DNA of 64,000 nt from Isoetes taiwanensis (taxonomy: Eukaryota; Streptophyta; Lycopodiopsida; Isoetales; Isoetaceae), in assembly GCA_021234155.1 (NCBI GenBank), contig JAJEKV010000026.1, positions 5,147,183 through 5,211,182 on the forward strand. The letters run 5' to 3'. Every line of letters starts with the position of its first letter. Within the stretch, counting starts at the first letter, position 1. The notes under the pieces are model-generated. The model made no database searches, was not told the origin of the DNA, and was given only the letters and a program-made list of their open reading frames with translations. Position numbers and translations under genes: made by a program. Positions 1 through 10,366 of this stretch are shown one piece after another.

Positions 1-449
1 AAGTTCATGTTTTCGCAGCTTCTGAAGAAACTTTTAGATATGTTTCTCATGCTCTTTTAAGTCTTTGAGCAAATCAGAATATCATCTAAATAGATGATAA
101 CAGAGAGGTTCAAAAACTTCGAAAAAACATCATTAGCCATGTGATGAAAAACTATTGGAGCATTGGTAAAGTCGAAGGGTATGACAATGAACTTAGTGGC
201 CATACCGAGTTCAGAAGACTGTTTTCCATTTATCGTCTTCTTTAACACTAGAGTCGTTACTAGAACTATTCTGGATTCATCCACCAAAATTGGTCCAACA
301 TACCATCTGCCACTTAAATCTAAGTATCTAACAAGAGAAATTTCTATTTTACAAAATACCACCATTTTTGGACTCTTTACTCGATTACTTATGGCTACAA
401 AGGATTTCATGGCCAATAGATATACTGATATGTTGTGGTGATTGCCCAA
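1..449 (-). pseudogene. Ty3/gypsy reverse transcriptase fragment (decayed)
   Basis: The minus strand reads as the palm of a Ty3/gypsy reverse transcriptase. A diverged FGLTNAP-like motif (FDFTNAP) is followed by MANDVFSKFL and the catalytic YLDD box (codons at 81-92), then DDILICSKT. After that the frame slips, and a DLKEHEKH...KLRKHEL stretch, usual just after YLDDILIYSK, runs off the left edge with a stop inside it. Another frame over about 200-250 reads KWKTVF*TRYGH, the usual motif before FGLTNAP, so at least two frameshifts are present. Domain identity is from family knowledge. It probably belongs to the same dead element as 2890-8090, because the RT there stops just before this part of the domain. 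Confidence 0.8.
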
Positions 450-604
450 ACCTCATAGAATTCAACAGTTTTTACACTAGGCCAAGACTGCATTCTCTAA
501 ACATTCTAGCATACAGGGGTCCAAACTTTTTTTAAATTAAGAGAAGAATTTTATCAACTTAAATAAGTTCAAAATATAGTTTCTAGAATGGGGCTCGCAT
601 GCCC
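450..604. other. short non-coding spacer
   Basis: AT-rich sequence between the RT fragment and repeat copy A. I see no coding signal or repeat boundary in it. Confidence 0.5.
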
Positions 605-1265
605 GACTAGGCTTCTCATTCATCTCAGCAGATTTTCTACAATGGTGGATAGTGGGTAGCCGCACACATGCGAACTACCCATGAAAAATAAAGGGAATAT
701 CCAAGTATATAATTTGGACCCCATAAAATACAATGCTAATAGATGTTTGGCTTGTGTACCTGCCGAAAGCTTATCATCGGGATTAAAAAACCCCGCCCTT
801 TCGGGTTTTCGAGGAAAAACCCTAGTGATAAGCCTTCGGCAAGGGGCTTGGACAAACGTAAGGCAGAGAAATCGCTCCCCAAACCCACGAATGGAGAAGT
901 CGAAGCTGCTGCCGCTCGCCAACCTGTACCTGCACATCACCAACACTCGAAAAAATGTGACAAAACAAACCTCCCAAAGTGGAGGGGCTGATCACGCATG
1001 CCACGCGACAATAAAACAATAACCTCTTCAAATAGAGGGGCTGGTCACGCGTGCCAGGCGACAAATATATTAAATAAAGAAGGGGGGGAGGGTGGGTTCA
1101 AAGAAAAAAGAAGAAGGTACTGCTGAGAGAGAAGAGGAAGCGCCGATGAGACGTTGATGCAGAACCGCGCCTAAAATAGCGATCTCCCAACCAGAGAAGG
1201 CATGCACCGCATGCAAGACACGCATGCTCGCCCCATTCTAGAATGGCGATTCGATGTCTCGGATC
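605..1265 (-). repeat. LINE-related dispersed repeat, copy A
   Basis: This stretch is a diverged copy of 8625-9275. Matching blocks run throughout: the ACTAGGCTT..TCATTCATCTCAG start, a hairpin segment, the GAGGGGCTG.TCACG blocks, the ATGAGA.GT.GATG.AGAACC block and a run of GCATGC-rich sequence ending near a GGATCGATGG-like block. Read on the minus strand, the hairpin and the following TAGCATTGTAT..TGGGGTCC resemble the LINE 3' ends at 20310-20465 and 41760-41952. It may be a non-autonomous (SINE-like) element sharing a LINE 3' region. Plus-strand open frames over it have no recognisable product. Confidence 0.7.
762..840 (-). other. structured hairpin in repeat copy A
   Basis: An outer stem of about 15 bp (GCCGAAAGCTTATCA at 762-776 with TGATAAGCCTTCGGC at 826-840, one mismatch) encloses an inner AAAACCC/GGGTTTT stem. 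Related structures lie at 8782-8858, 20393-20463 and 41800-41864. The function is unknown. A role as the RNA structure recognised by a LINE reverse transcriptase is inference. Confidence 0.6.
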
Positions 1266-2889
1266 GATGGGATTGTATCATCTTAATGCAAAAGACACGA
1301 TGAAATCTTCTTATTTTTACTATCATAAACTTAGTACATGTGTTGGCTGCTTAACAGTAGCTTTAGCTTGACTTTCATGATAGACTATAATTTTTATGGA
1401 TTTAAGTTCCGTTTGCAACATAGATCCCCAATTTGATATTAAAATAACATACTATTATATGTAGGATTTGAAAATATAAATAGGCATGGACTATTATTGT
1501 CCATTAGATAAATTGGGTATAGAATTAAATCTCTCTAATTATCATTACCAATTCTATTTATTGTTCATTTGTCAATTATACGATATGGTGATTTTGCTAC
1601 CTTCTCTAACATAATTTTTGGAAGGGTGAGTGGAGGTTCATATAGGTTCAGTTTGCTTGTACTTCAACATTACCATTAAATAATGCAATTCTAGCAACCA
1701 ACTAATTTTCTCAAATAGAATACTATATATAGAATTTCTTAATACAAGTTTAAAACCAATTAAGATGAGTATGTTCTGGCTTTTTGAATGATCCTAAACT
1801 ACGTAGACCAGTAATGGGAAACAAACATAGCAGTCTATCTTTATTTTTCATAGTATAGCTTTTCATATTTTTTCTTCATTCTTTTGTAATGATTCCACAA
1901 CTTGAGAAGTTTGAAAATACAAGTTTTGAGTTCATTATTCAATGCATAGGTTTATGATTCCACAACCTGAGAAGTTTGAAAATACAAGTTTTGAGTTCAT
2001 TATTCAATGCATAGGTTTATGAAATCCATGGAATACGTAATCTGACAATAACTTGGAATGGACACTAGAATGTTTACTCTAAACCTCAAGATCATGAGCA
2101 TTAATTATTTTCAATGAATAGAGTAGCTCATGAGATGCTTATATCCCGCAATCGAAACTGAAATTGATTAGCATGAGGGATTTCTTAATTTTAAAAAGAA
2201 GGTGGACTAGTAATGGTCTCACATATACAAACATTTCCTAATTTCTTGAGAACAGCCACTATGCTTTTTCTACGTTATTTTTGAGATGATTCCATATCGT
2301 GGTAACCTTTCATAATATGATTTTTTGGAGGATGACTTTGAATCATTTTACTCCTATATAGACATAAGTTATCAGTCACTTGTAATTTAAAAAATAGGAG
2401 AAAATCATAACTTCATCATCAACACAAATGGACATTTTTTTTTAGATAAAACAAGTTGTCTACTACTTATAATCAAAATTTGAGGTCAAAATTCATTTTC
2501 CTACAAAAGTTAGAGATTTGATTTGGAAACGATTTGTCATAGAAGACAAGCAACAGTTTAAGCCTGTCATATTCAAACAACCCTATCTCCTTCCTCAGGT
2601 CTCGGATTGAGGTGCAATTTTTTTGTGTCTTACTCTCTAACTCGTGAAGAAAAATAATGAAAAAATCATAAAAATCTTCTTATCGAGATAGTTTTACTTT
2701 ATTTAAACATGATACAAAACAGACTTGACTCCCTTGTATTTATCTAAGCGTAACTCTCATGAATTGGGACTAATAGATTTTTAGGTATTTTTTTCATGCA
2801 ACATTACTGCCATATATTAATACGTAAGAAGGGTTTGATTGATTATTGGACCTTTGATTTAATTCGAATTTTAAAGCGAATGGTACATC
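1266..2889. other. AT-rich non-coding stretch
   Basis: No open frame with recognisable protein similarity and no RNA gene seen. It separates two pieces of what looks like one gypsy RT domain (2890 onward and 1-449), so part of it is probably inserted sequence, but I could not find the insertion edges. It contains the 65-bp tandem duplication at 1890-2019. Confidence 0.5.
1890..2019. repeat. 65-bp tandem duplication (2 copies)
   Basis: The block beginning TGATTCCACAACTTGAGAAG and ending CAATGCATAGGTTTA occurs at 1890-1954 and 1955-2019, with one T/C difference. The near identity points to a recent slippage or duplication event. Confidence 0.95.
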
Positions 2890-5504
2890 ATGTGGTGATT
2901 CTAGTGTTAATCTAAATAAGGTTGTAGGAACCACAAAGATCGATCTTAGTGATGTATCCGGTGTCTTGCAGCCACTTAAGTAACTATAATCAAAGGGAGA
3001 GGAAACTGATTGCAGACCATTATTTTGTTGAGGTTGCGATAATTCATAACCAACTGCAAAGAGTCATCCTTCTCGAAGACAAAGGAGATGGCAGCCCCTG
3101 TAGGTGATTAAAAATGTGGGATAAATCCACTCACAAGATTCTCTTTGATGTAACTAAAAAAAGCCTTCAATTATGTTGGTGACAAGCCATAGATAGGACC
3201 ATATGGTGGTTGTCTTTGGCTGGAGATCATTGGGGTAGTCATAAGAATGATGCTCTGGAAGTTTGTTGGCTTTGATCTTATAAAAAATATTGGCAAAATC
3301 ATTGTATTTATCAGGAAAGATGGGCAGATTTCATTGAAACAGAGCTAGTCGACGAATGAACTTGAACTGCAAATGTTGAACTTGTATCTCACCTTCCAGA
3401 TTTAATAAACTTGTGAAGAGTAATTTCAAGATACATAGCTGAGGACGTGATTGGATGAAGAAGCCTTTAGAGAATTATAGATCTGGACAGGAGCAGGAGC
3501 AGAGCAGAAATAAAGCAAGAAGCAGGTGCAGGACCAAGATCAGAAGCAAAGACAGAAACATGAATGGGAATAGGAACATGAACAGACTCATGCGAAGGAA
3601 TTTGCACATAATTCAAAATATAGATAGAATTTGGGACATGAATTGAACATATACAAGAACATGCTCAAGACTAGGAGTAGAAGCAAGAACTAAAATGCAA
3701 ACATAGTTTCGAATAGGCATACAGGCAAAATTAGGAACCAACAATAGTCCATGAACTAGAGTAGATGTTGGCTTAAAGGCAACATATGAACTGGAAAAAC
3801 CAGAGCAAGAATCAATAAATAAGAATGATCTAGAGCATAAGTCAATCTGCGGGTTATGCAACTCAAGCCAGGAAGACCCAAGACTACTGTAGCATATGGA
3901 CTAGCAATAAGATTGAAGGAAATTTTACAAGAAGTTCCTCGAATAGAACTCAAAGATGTTAGTACATTTTATGATTGCACATGAGGAGATTTTATGCCTA
4001 GCAATCAAATGGAACTCAAAGATGTTAATACATTTTATGACTGCGCCTGAAGAGATTTCATACCCAGCAATCACATCAACAGAACTGGGATGTTTGATCC
4101 TGATTCTGGGATGGCATGCTTATTAGAAAATGCACTATTTGTAAAATAAGCATTCGTAGAGTCAGAAATTCTTTATTGACTTTATCAAAAACAAGAAACC
4201 CTTCGCTAGATGTGGAAGGACTATAAAAAATGCTGCTAGCCATTGAGAGACTCCTACTACTCGACCAACCCTTGAAGTTTTCTGACTGAGAAGTCCTCTT
4301 AATAGGCCATCCTCAAGTAACATGTCTGTTCCCCATCGTAATAAATGCATAATTTAGCTTCCTTTTGACACTGCTTATTCACTACAGATAAGAGACTACG
4401 TACATTGCGATCAATCTATATAAACTCAGGCCTGGAGCCCGGGACTTCACAGATGGAATCGAGATAGGATAGCTACAGGCCCTAGTGGGGCTGGGAAGAC
4501 CTGACTACGTCTTTCTTGTCTCAAAAGACCATTACTACAATGAACTGAAAATTTTATAGCTTCATTCAAAATTCTAGGATCCTCCATAGTCAGCAACATA
4601 TCTTCATATCCTCGCAAAGCCCCTGTTGAAAACAATCTCGAAAGGCCTCATCATCCCAGGCCATATCTATGGCAATATGTTGAAACTCTGAAGCGTAAAC
4701 TAAGGCTAGATGAGAATCTTGCATGAGGTTGCCAAGCTTGATAATTAGTATGCGTTGCCGATCAGTGTCTCTAAAGCATGCCTCATGTTCTGTAGTAAAC
4801 ACTATGAAATTTTGCAAACTCAAAAGCCCCTCTCTCTAGCAAGGGGCAAACCAACTCAAAGCTGGCCCAATAAGAAGAGAGCCAACCAGTCCAATCGGCT
4901 CGTGGCCAATGGAATACTTGTCAGGATGGAGCCGAATAATGAGTCAGATCCGGTCCAAGAAGCCTTGAAACTTAGATCTCGTACCATCAAATTTTGCTTC
5001 TTAGGCTCTAATGGTCTCCTTGGGAGTTAGAGGATGATTCATGAGACACTACCCATTCTCTTAGCTCTTTATTGTCTATTTGCATGTAATAAGGCTAAAA
5101 CCTCCTCCATAGAGACAAAACATGAAGTATAAACAAAGAAATACTTATGCTCAGAGTAGACTAGAACCGGTGAAGGATTTTACAGTGTGTGACATCCAAA
5201 AGTGAAGCCCCCTTGCTTTAAAAAGCCTTTTCTTTTAGAGAAAATTACAAAAATGCCCTTAGAAGATAGCAAAATCACTGAAATGCCCTGGAAGATAAAA
5301 CAATTATGAGATTGCCTTTTGGACAGCGCCGGACAACAACAAGTTAAAGGTACTCCAAGCTTGTGCATTTTCTTCTATAGCTTAATCTTGAATGCTACAT
5401 CACTGCTTGGGGCATAATGATTTACTCTAGAGTTGCTTTCTAGCATTTAAGCTTCTTAGTAAAATCCTTTTCTTTCTTCACGACATCCGGAGCTATGAAT
5501 TTAG
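2890..5504 (-). mobile_element. Ty3/gypsy gag-protease-RT remnant, tandem unit 1
   Basis: The minus strand holds broken gypsy polyprotein pieces in the expected order. Gag lies at about 4450-4830 (SHLALVYASEFQHIAIDMAW.., GLCEDMK-like). The protease end lies near 3840-3900 (VVLGLPGLS and, in another frame, HNPQIDLCSRS). The start of RT lies at 2890-3330 (FPDKYNDFANIFYKIKANKL, LPEHHSYDYPNDLQPKT, YITKIDLCGSYNL). Stops and frameshifts occur in every domain, so nothing is translatable as a whole. The RT reading fades out near 2890 just before the WKTAFRTRYGH region. The unit is repeated at 5505-8090. Lineage is probably chromovirus-like from the RT start, but this is inference. Confidence 0.85.
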
Positions 5505-8090
5505 AAAAGGAGAGGAAATTGATTGCAGACCATTATTTTATTGAGGTTGCGATAATTCATAACCAACTGCAAAGAGTCATCCTTCTCGAAGACAAAGGAG
5601 ATGGCAGCCCCTGTAGGTGATTAAGAATGTGGGATAAATCCACTCACAAGATTCTCTTTGATGTAACTAAAAAAAGCCTTCAATTATGTTGGTGACAAGC
5701 CATAGATAGGACCATATGGTGGGGTTGTCTTTGGCTGGAGATCATTGGGGTAGTCATAAGAATGATGCTCTGGAAGTTTGTTGGCTTTGATCTTATAAAA
5801 AATATTGGCAAAATCATTGTATTTATCAGGAAAGATGGGCATATTTCATTGAAACAGAGGCTAGTCGACGAATGTTGAACTGCAAATGTTGAACTTGTAT
5901 CTCACCTTCCAGATTTAATAAACTTGTGAAGAGTAATTTCAAGATACATAGCTGAGGAGGTGATTGGATGAAGAAGCCTTTAGAGAATTATAGATCTGGA
6001 TAGGAGCAGGAGCAGAGCAGAAATAAAGCAAGAAGCAGGTGCAGGACCAAGATCAGATGAATGGGAATAGGAACATGAACAGACTCATGCGGAGGAATTT
6101 GCACATAATTCAAAATATAGATAGAATTTGGGACATGAATTGAACATATACAAGAACATGCTCAAGACTAGGAGTAGAAGCAAGAACTAAAATGCAAACA
6201 TAGTTTCGAATAGGCATACAGGCAAAATTAGGAACCAACAATAGTCCATGAACTAGAGTAGATGTTGGCTCAAAGGCAACATATGAACTAAAAAAACCAG
6301 AGCAAGAATCAATAAATAAGAATGATCTAGAGCATAAGTCAATCTGCGGGTTATGCAACTCAAGCCAGGAAGACCCAATCTACTGGAGCATATGGACTAG
6401 CAATAAGATTGAAGGAAATTTTACAAGAAGTTCCTCGAATAGAACTCAAAGATGTTAGTACATTTTATGATTGCACATGAGGAGATTTTATGCCTAGCAA
6501 TCAAATAGAACTCAAAGATGTTAATACATTTTATAACTGCTCCTGAAGAGATTTCATGCCCAGCAATCACATCAACAGAACTGGGATGCTTGATCCTGAT
6601 TCTGGGATGGCATGCTTATTAGAAAATGCACTATTTGTAAAATAAGCATTCGCACCAGTATCGAGTTGCGCCAAAGCATCTAACTTCTCAGCCTACGACT
6701 CCTATGATTTAGAGTCATAAATTCTTTACTGACTTTATCAAAAACAAGAAACCCTTCGCTAGATGTGGAAGGATTATAAAAAATGCTGGCTAGCCATTGA
6801 GAGACTCCTACTACCCGACCAGCCCTTGAAGTTTTCTGACTGAGAAGTCCTCTTAATAGGCCATCCTCAAGTAACATGTCTGTTCCCCATCGTAATAAAT
6901 GCATAATTTAGCTTCCTTTTGACACTGCTTATTCACTACAGATAAGGGACTACGTACATTGCGGTCAATCTATATAAACTCAGGTCTGGACCCCGGGACT
7001 CCACAGATGGAATCGAGATAGGATAGCTACAGGCCCTAGTGGGGCTGGGAAGACCTGACTACGTCTTTCTTGTCTCAAAAGACCAATTATTACAATGAAC
7101 TGAAAATTTTGTAGCTTCATTCAAAATTCTAGGATCCTCCATAGTCAGCAACATATCTTCATATCCTCGCAAAGCCCCCGTTGAAAACAATCTCGAAAGG
7201 CCTCATCATCCCAGGCCATATCTATGGCAATATGTTGAAACTCTGAAGCGTAAACTAAGGCTAGATGAGAATCTTGCATGAGGTTGCCAAGCTTGATAAT
7301 TAGTATGCGTTGCCGATCAGTGTCTCTAAAGCATGCCTCATGTTCTGTAGTAAACACTATGAAATTTTGCAACTCAAAAGCCCCTCTCTCTAGCAAGGGG
7401 CAAACCAACTCAAAGCTGGCCCAATAAGAAAAGAGCCAACCAGTCCAATCGGCTCGTGGCCAATGGAATACTTGTCAGGATGGAGCCGAATAATGAGTCA
7501 GATCCGGTCCAAGAAGCCTTGAAACTTAGATCTCGTACCATTAAATTTTGCTTCTTAGGCTCTGATGGTCTCCTTGGGAGTTAGAGGATGATTCATGAGA
7601 CACTACCCATTCTCTTAGCTCTTTATTGTCTATTTGCAATTGCTGACATATTTAAAAAGCTGTTAGACTTATTGTAATAAGGCTAAAACCTCCTCCATAG
7701 AGACAAAACATGAAGTATAGACAAAGAAATACTTATGCTCAGAGTAGACTAGAACCGGTGAAGGATTTTACAGTGTGTGAGATCCAAAAATGAAACCCCC
7801 TTGCTTTAAAAAGCCTTTTCTTTTAGAGAAAATTACAAAAATGCCCTTAGAAGATAGCAAAATCACCGAAATGCCCTGGAAGATAAAAAAATTATGAGAT
7901 TGCCTTTTGGACAGCGCCGGACAACAACAAGTTAAAGGTACTCCAAGCTTGTGCATTTTCTTCTATAGCTTAATCTTGAACGCTACATCACTGCTTGGGG
8001 CATAATGATTTACTCTAGAGTTGCTTTCTAGCATTTAAGCTTCTTAGTAAAATCCTTTTCTTTCTTCACGACATCCGGAGCTATGAATTT
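5505..8090 (-). mobile_element. Ty3/gypsy gag-protease-RT remnant, tandem unit 2
   Basis: This is a second copy of 2990-5504, joined head to tail. The join sits where CTATGAATTTAG (end of unit 1) meets AAAAGGAGAGGAAATTG (start of unit 2). The same domains appear on the minus strand: gag at 7145-7500, protease end near 6340-6380, RT start at 5510-5860. Base differences are few by eye. Most length difference comes from segments of about 55 bp (near 6655-6715) and about 35 bp (near 7640-7675) present only here, and about 17 bp missing here near 6054. The same disabling stops occur in both units, so the duplication happened after the element had died. Confidence 0.85.
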
Positions 8091-8624
8091 AGGCAAGCCG
8101 CTATACGAACTACAAACAATAGCAATTCACAATTATAGGCAACCAGGGATTGCTAATTACACCATGGAGGATCTAGGATGCATTGATATAGGTGGGAAAG
8201 AGAAATGTTCGTGGCGGCCTTGGCCACCACGATAAATTTCTTGTAATAGTAAGGGGAAAAAAAAAACTCAAGGTGCTGCATGCGAAGGGTTGCCGTTTGA
8301 TGACCCAAGAGTATATTTGCATGTTTTTTTTGCTTTGTTGTTTCATGTTGGGTCTTCTTTATTTAATATATTGAGTCTTTCGAATGTTATAAATATAAGG
8401 ATTCATTCTCGAATAAGTGCTCGCATGAAAACAGACAAAAGCTCCCAACAAAAAGAGAACTTCCTTATCAAAAGAGGATCGAGGTTGAAGGATGGCCAAA
8501 AAAGGGATAAGATCGGGAAGAACATGTCACAACATAGAAAAAGACCTCAAACTGGCAAACCAAACAGGGAGAAGCCCCTCCCCTACCTGATATGAAAGAA
8601 AGAGAGTCAAGGGAACTGCTGAGA
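8091..8624. other. non-coding stretch with a near-perfect palindrome
   Basis: No recognisable gene. At about 8210-8232 the sequence CGTGGCGGCC-TT-GGCCACCACG forms a near-perfect hairpin with one mismatch. Short open frames at 8192-8595 resemble nothing I know. Confidence 0.5.
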
Positions 8625-9275
8625 GACTAGGCTTTTCATTCATCTCAGCTAGCTTTTCTATTAATGTATAAAGAGGGTATCGCACATCGCAGCCACCCAA
8701 AAAATGAAAACATAGGGAATATCCAGTTTAACACACGACCCCAAATAAAATTGTGTGCTACGATGTTAGCTAGTGTAATTTGGCGAGAGCTTATCGTCGG
8801 GGTTAAAAGCCCGCCTTTCGAAGTTTTCGAGGAAAAACCCTAGCGATAAAATCTCGACAAGGGCTTGGACAACGCAAGGTCGCTAAACGCTCCCACAAAA
8901 AAAAAAAAACACGCTCCGCAGAGAATATCGAAGTCGCGCATCACCCCTAGACTTGCACATCACCTCTGGACCTACACATCACCAATAAAAAAAACCAATA
9001 GAGAAAAAACCTCGAAAAGTGAGGGGCTGATCACGTGTGCCACACGACAAAAAACAACATTTACAATAATATACATATTAAGGGAGGGTGGATGGGAGTC
9101 AAGGGAACTATTGAGAGAGGAGAGAACGCCGATGAGAAGTGGATGAAGAACCTGCAAGAAATAGCGATCCCCAAACGAACCAGAGCCCCAGAAAATGCAT
9201 GTGATGCATGCTTGCATGGGAGAGATGCATGCTCGCCCATTCGAGAATATCGATCTGATGGCTTGGATTGATGGC
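8625..9275 (-). repeat. LINE-related dispersed repeat, copy B
   Basis: Diverged copy of 605-1265 in the same orientation, with the blocks in the same order. The hairpin (8782-8858) is kept although its bases have changed. The A-rich run at 8897-8910 and the repeated GATGCATG blocks near 9200-9240 are local expansions. No coding potential seen. Confidence 0.7.
8782..8858 (-). other. structured hairpin in repeat copy B
   Basis: The outer arms GGCGAGAGCTTATCG (8782-8796) and CGATAAAATCTCGAC (8844-8858) pair at 12 of 15 positions. Compared with copy A, at least two positions changed from A-T to G-C on both sides, so pairing was kept while the sequence changed. Confidence 0.55.
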
Positions 9276-10200
9276 ATTTTTGTAGCCCAGAAGTTTTTAG
9301 GTTTCATAAGTTGTGGAGGTTATTTCATATAATTGAAGAAGAAAAGAGAAAAAGTTGATAACTTCATAGCTACTGGGTCAATTAGCTAATTCCTTAATTG
9401 GATCAATCCTTTTATCAATCAATCATCTAATTGCTTTCCATAGCTGTATCTCGCATTTGCCTTGAAGGGTTTCCTTGCACTAAACCACCTCTGTTGATGA
9501 TAGAAATACATGTTGTTCTTACTGAATGGATGCTTATATTTGAGCAGAGAATGCCATTTTATGCCTTGCCGACTTTAGGCCTATGTAGAAGGCACCGATC
9601 CTTGTGGTTGCTATCCTAGAGCAGAAACTGATTTTGTTGGCATAGTGCAGGTTTCAGCCGATTCCTTGTTTGGCCCATCCTAGATTCCTGGCTAGTGCTG
9701 TGACCATCTGATCCAAAAAATGCAAAAGCAATATTTGTTTTTTCTTGAGCTCCACAGGGGGCCCTTGCTGCTGTGTCATATGCTTTCGTAGCTTCTGAAA
9801 AGAAAAGGAGAATGGGGGGAAGGAATGCACGAGTAACCTCTGCCGATTAGACGATATGAACAACGACGACGAGGCTTGCCCAGCAAGAGGGTGACTGGAA
9901 AATGACTAGCAATATCAAGTTTGGAATAGTTTTTAAAATATTCTAAGTATATACTGGTATATACCCGGAATGCCAAAAAACCCACTTAGGGACGCCTCAC
10001 ATGTCAGCAGCAAAACTTGCCGGACGTAACAGTTCGGGGACGACCGGCTAAGACGTCGAACCGGCCGTCTCAGATTTAGTTCATGTGAATGCCTAAAAAT
10101 TTACATGTGAGGCGCCTCAGGGCAACCCAAAAACGGCATAGATTGAATACGTCGTAATAAAAAGTTACCCATCTACGTGGCAAATGACGCGTATCTTGGC
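9276..10200. other. intergenic sequence upstream of ESS2
   Basis: No recognisable coding region. Around 10015-10070 there is a GC-rich stretch with repeated CCGG/ACGT motifs. It may be part of the distal ESS2 promoter, which is a guess. Confidence 0.4.
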
Positions 10201-10217
10201 TAGCCACGCCTTTAAAT

Positions 10218-10250
10218 TGGGCTTTCCCCTTTGGCCGGCATCTAGGGTTT
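10218..10250 (+). promoter_or_regulatory. site II element and telo-box upstream of ESS2
   Basis: TGGGCT (10218-10223) is followed by TAGGGTTT (10243-10250, the telo-box in reverse orientation), 117-149 bp before the ESS2 start codon. This pairing is a known feature of promoters of constitutively expressed plant genes for ribosome and RNA processing proteins. The assignment is by motif only, and the transcription start is unknown. Confidence 0.55.
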
Positions 10251-10366
10251 TGATCCAGGGCGCATTCCTCCCTCCGGCGACAATTCTCGGTCCCAGGTAC
10301 TCCATCACCGCTCCGGCATAATTTGTGAATTCTTCTTTCTGTTTGAAGTAGTATATTGTTTAAGAA

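Noticed and set aside
681-1022. Plus-strand open frame over repeat copy A
   Set aside because: The matching part of copy B does not preserve the frame or the protein, so it is not coding.
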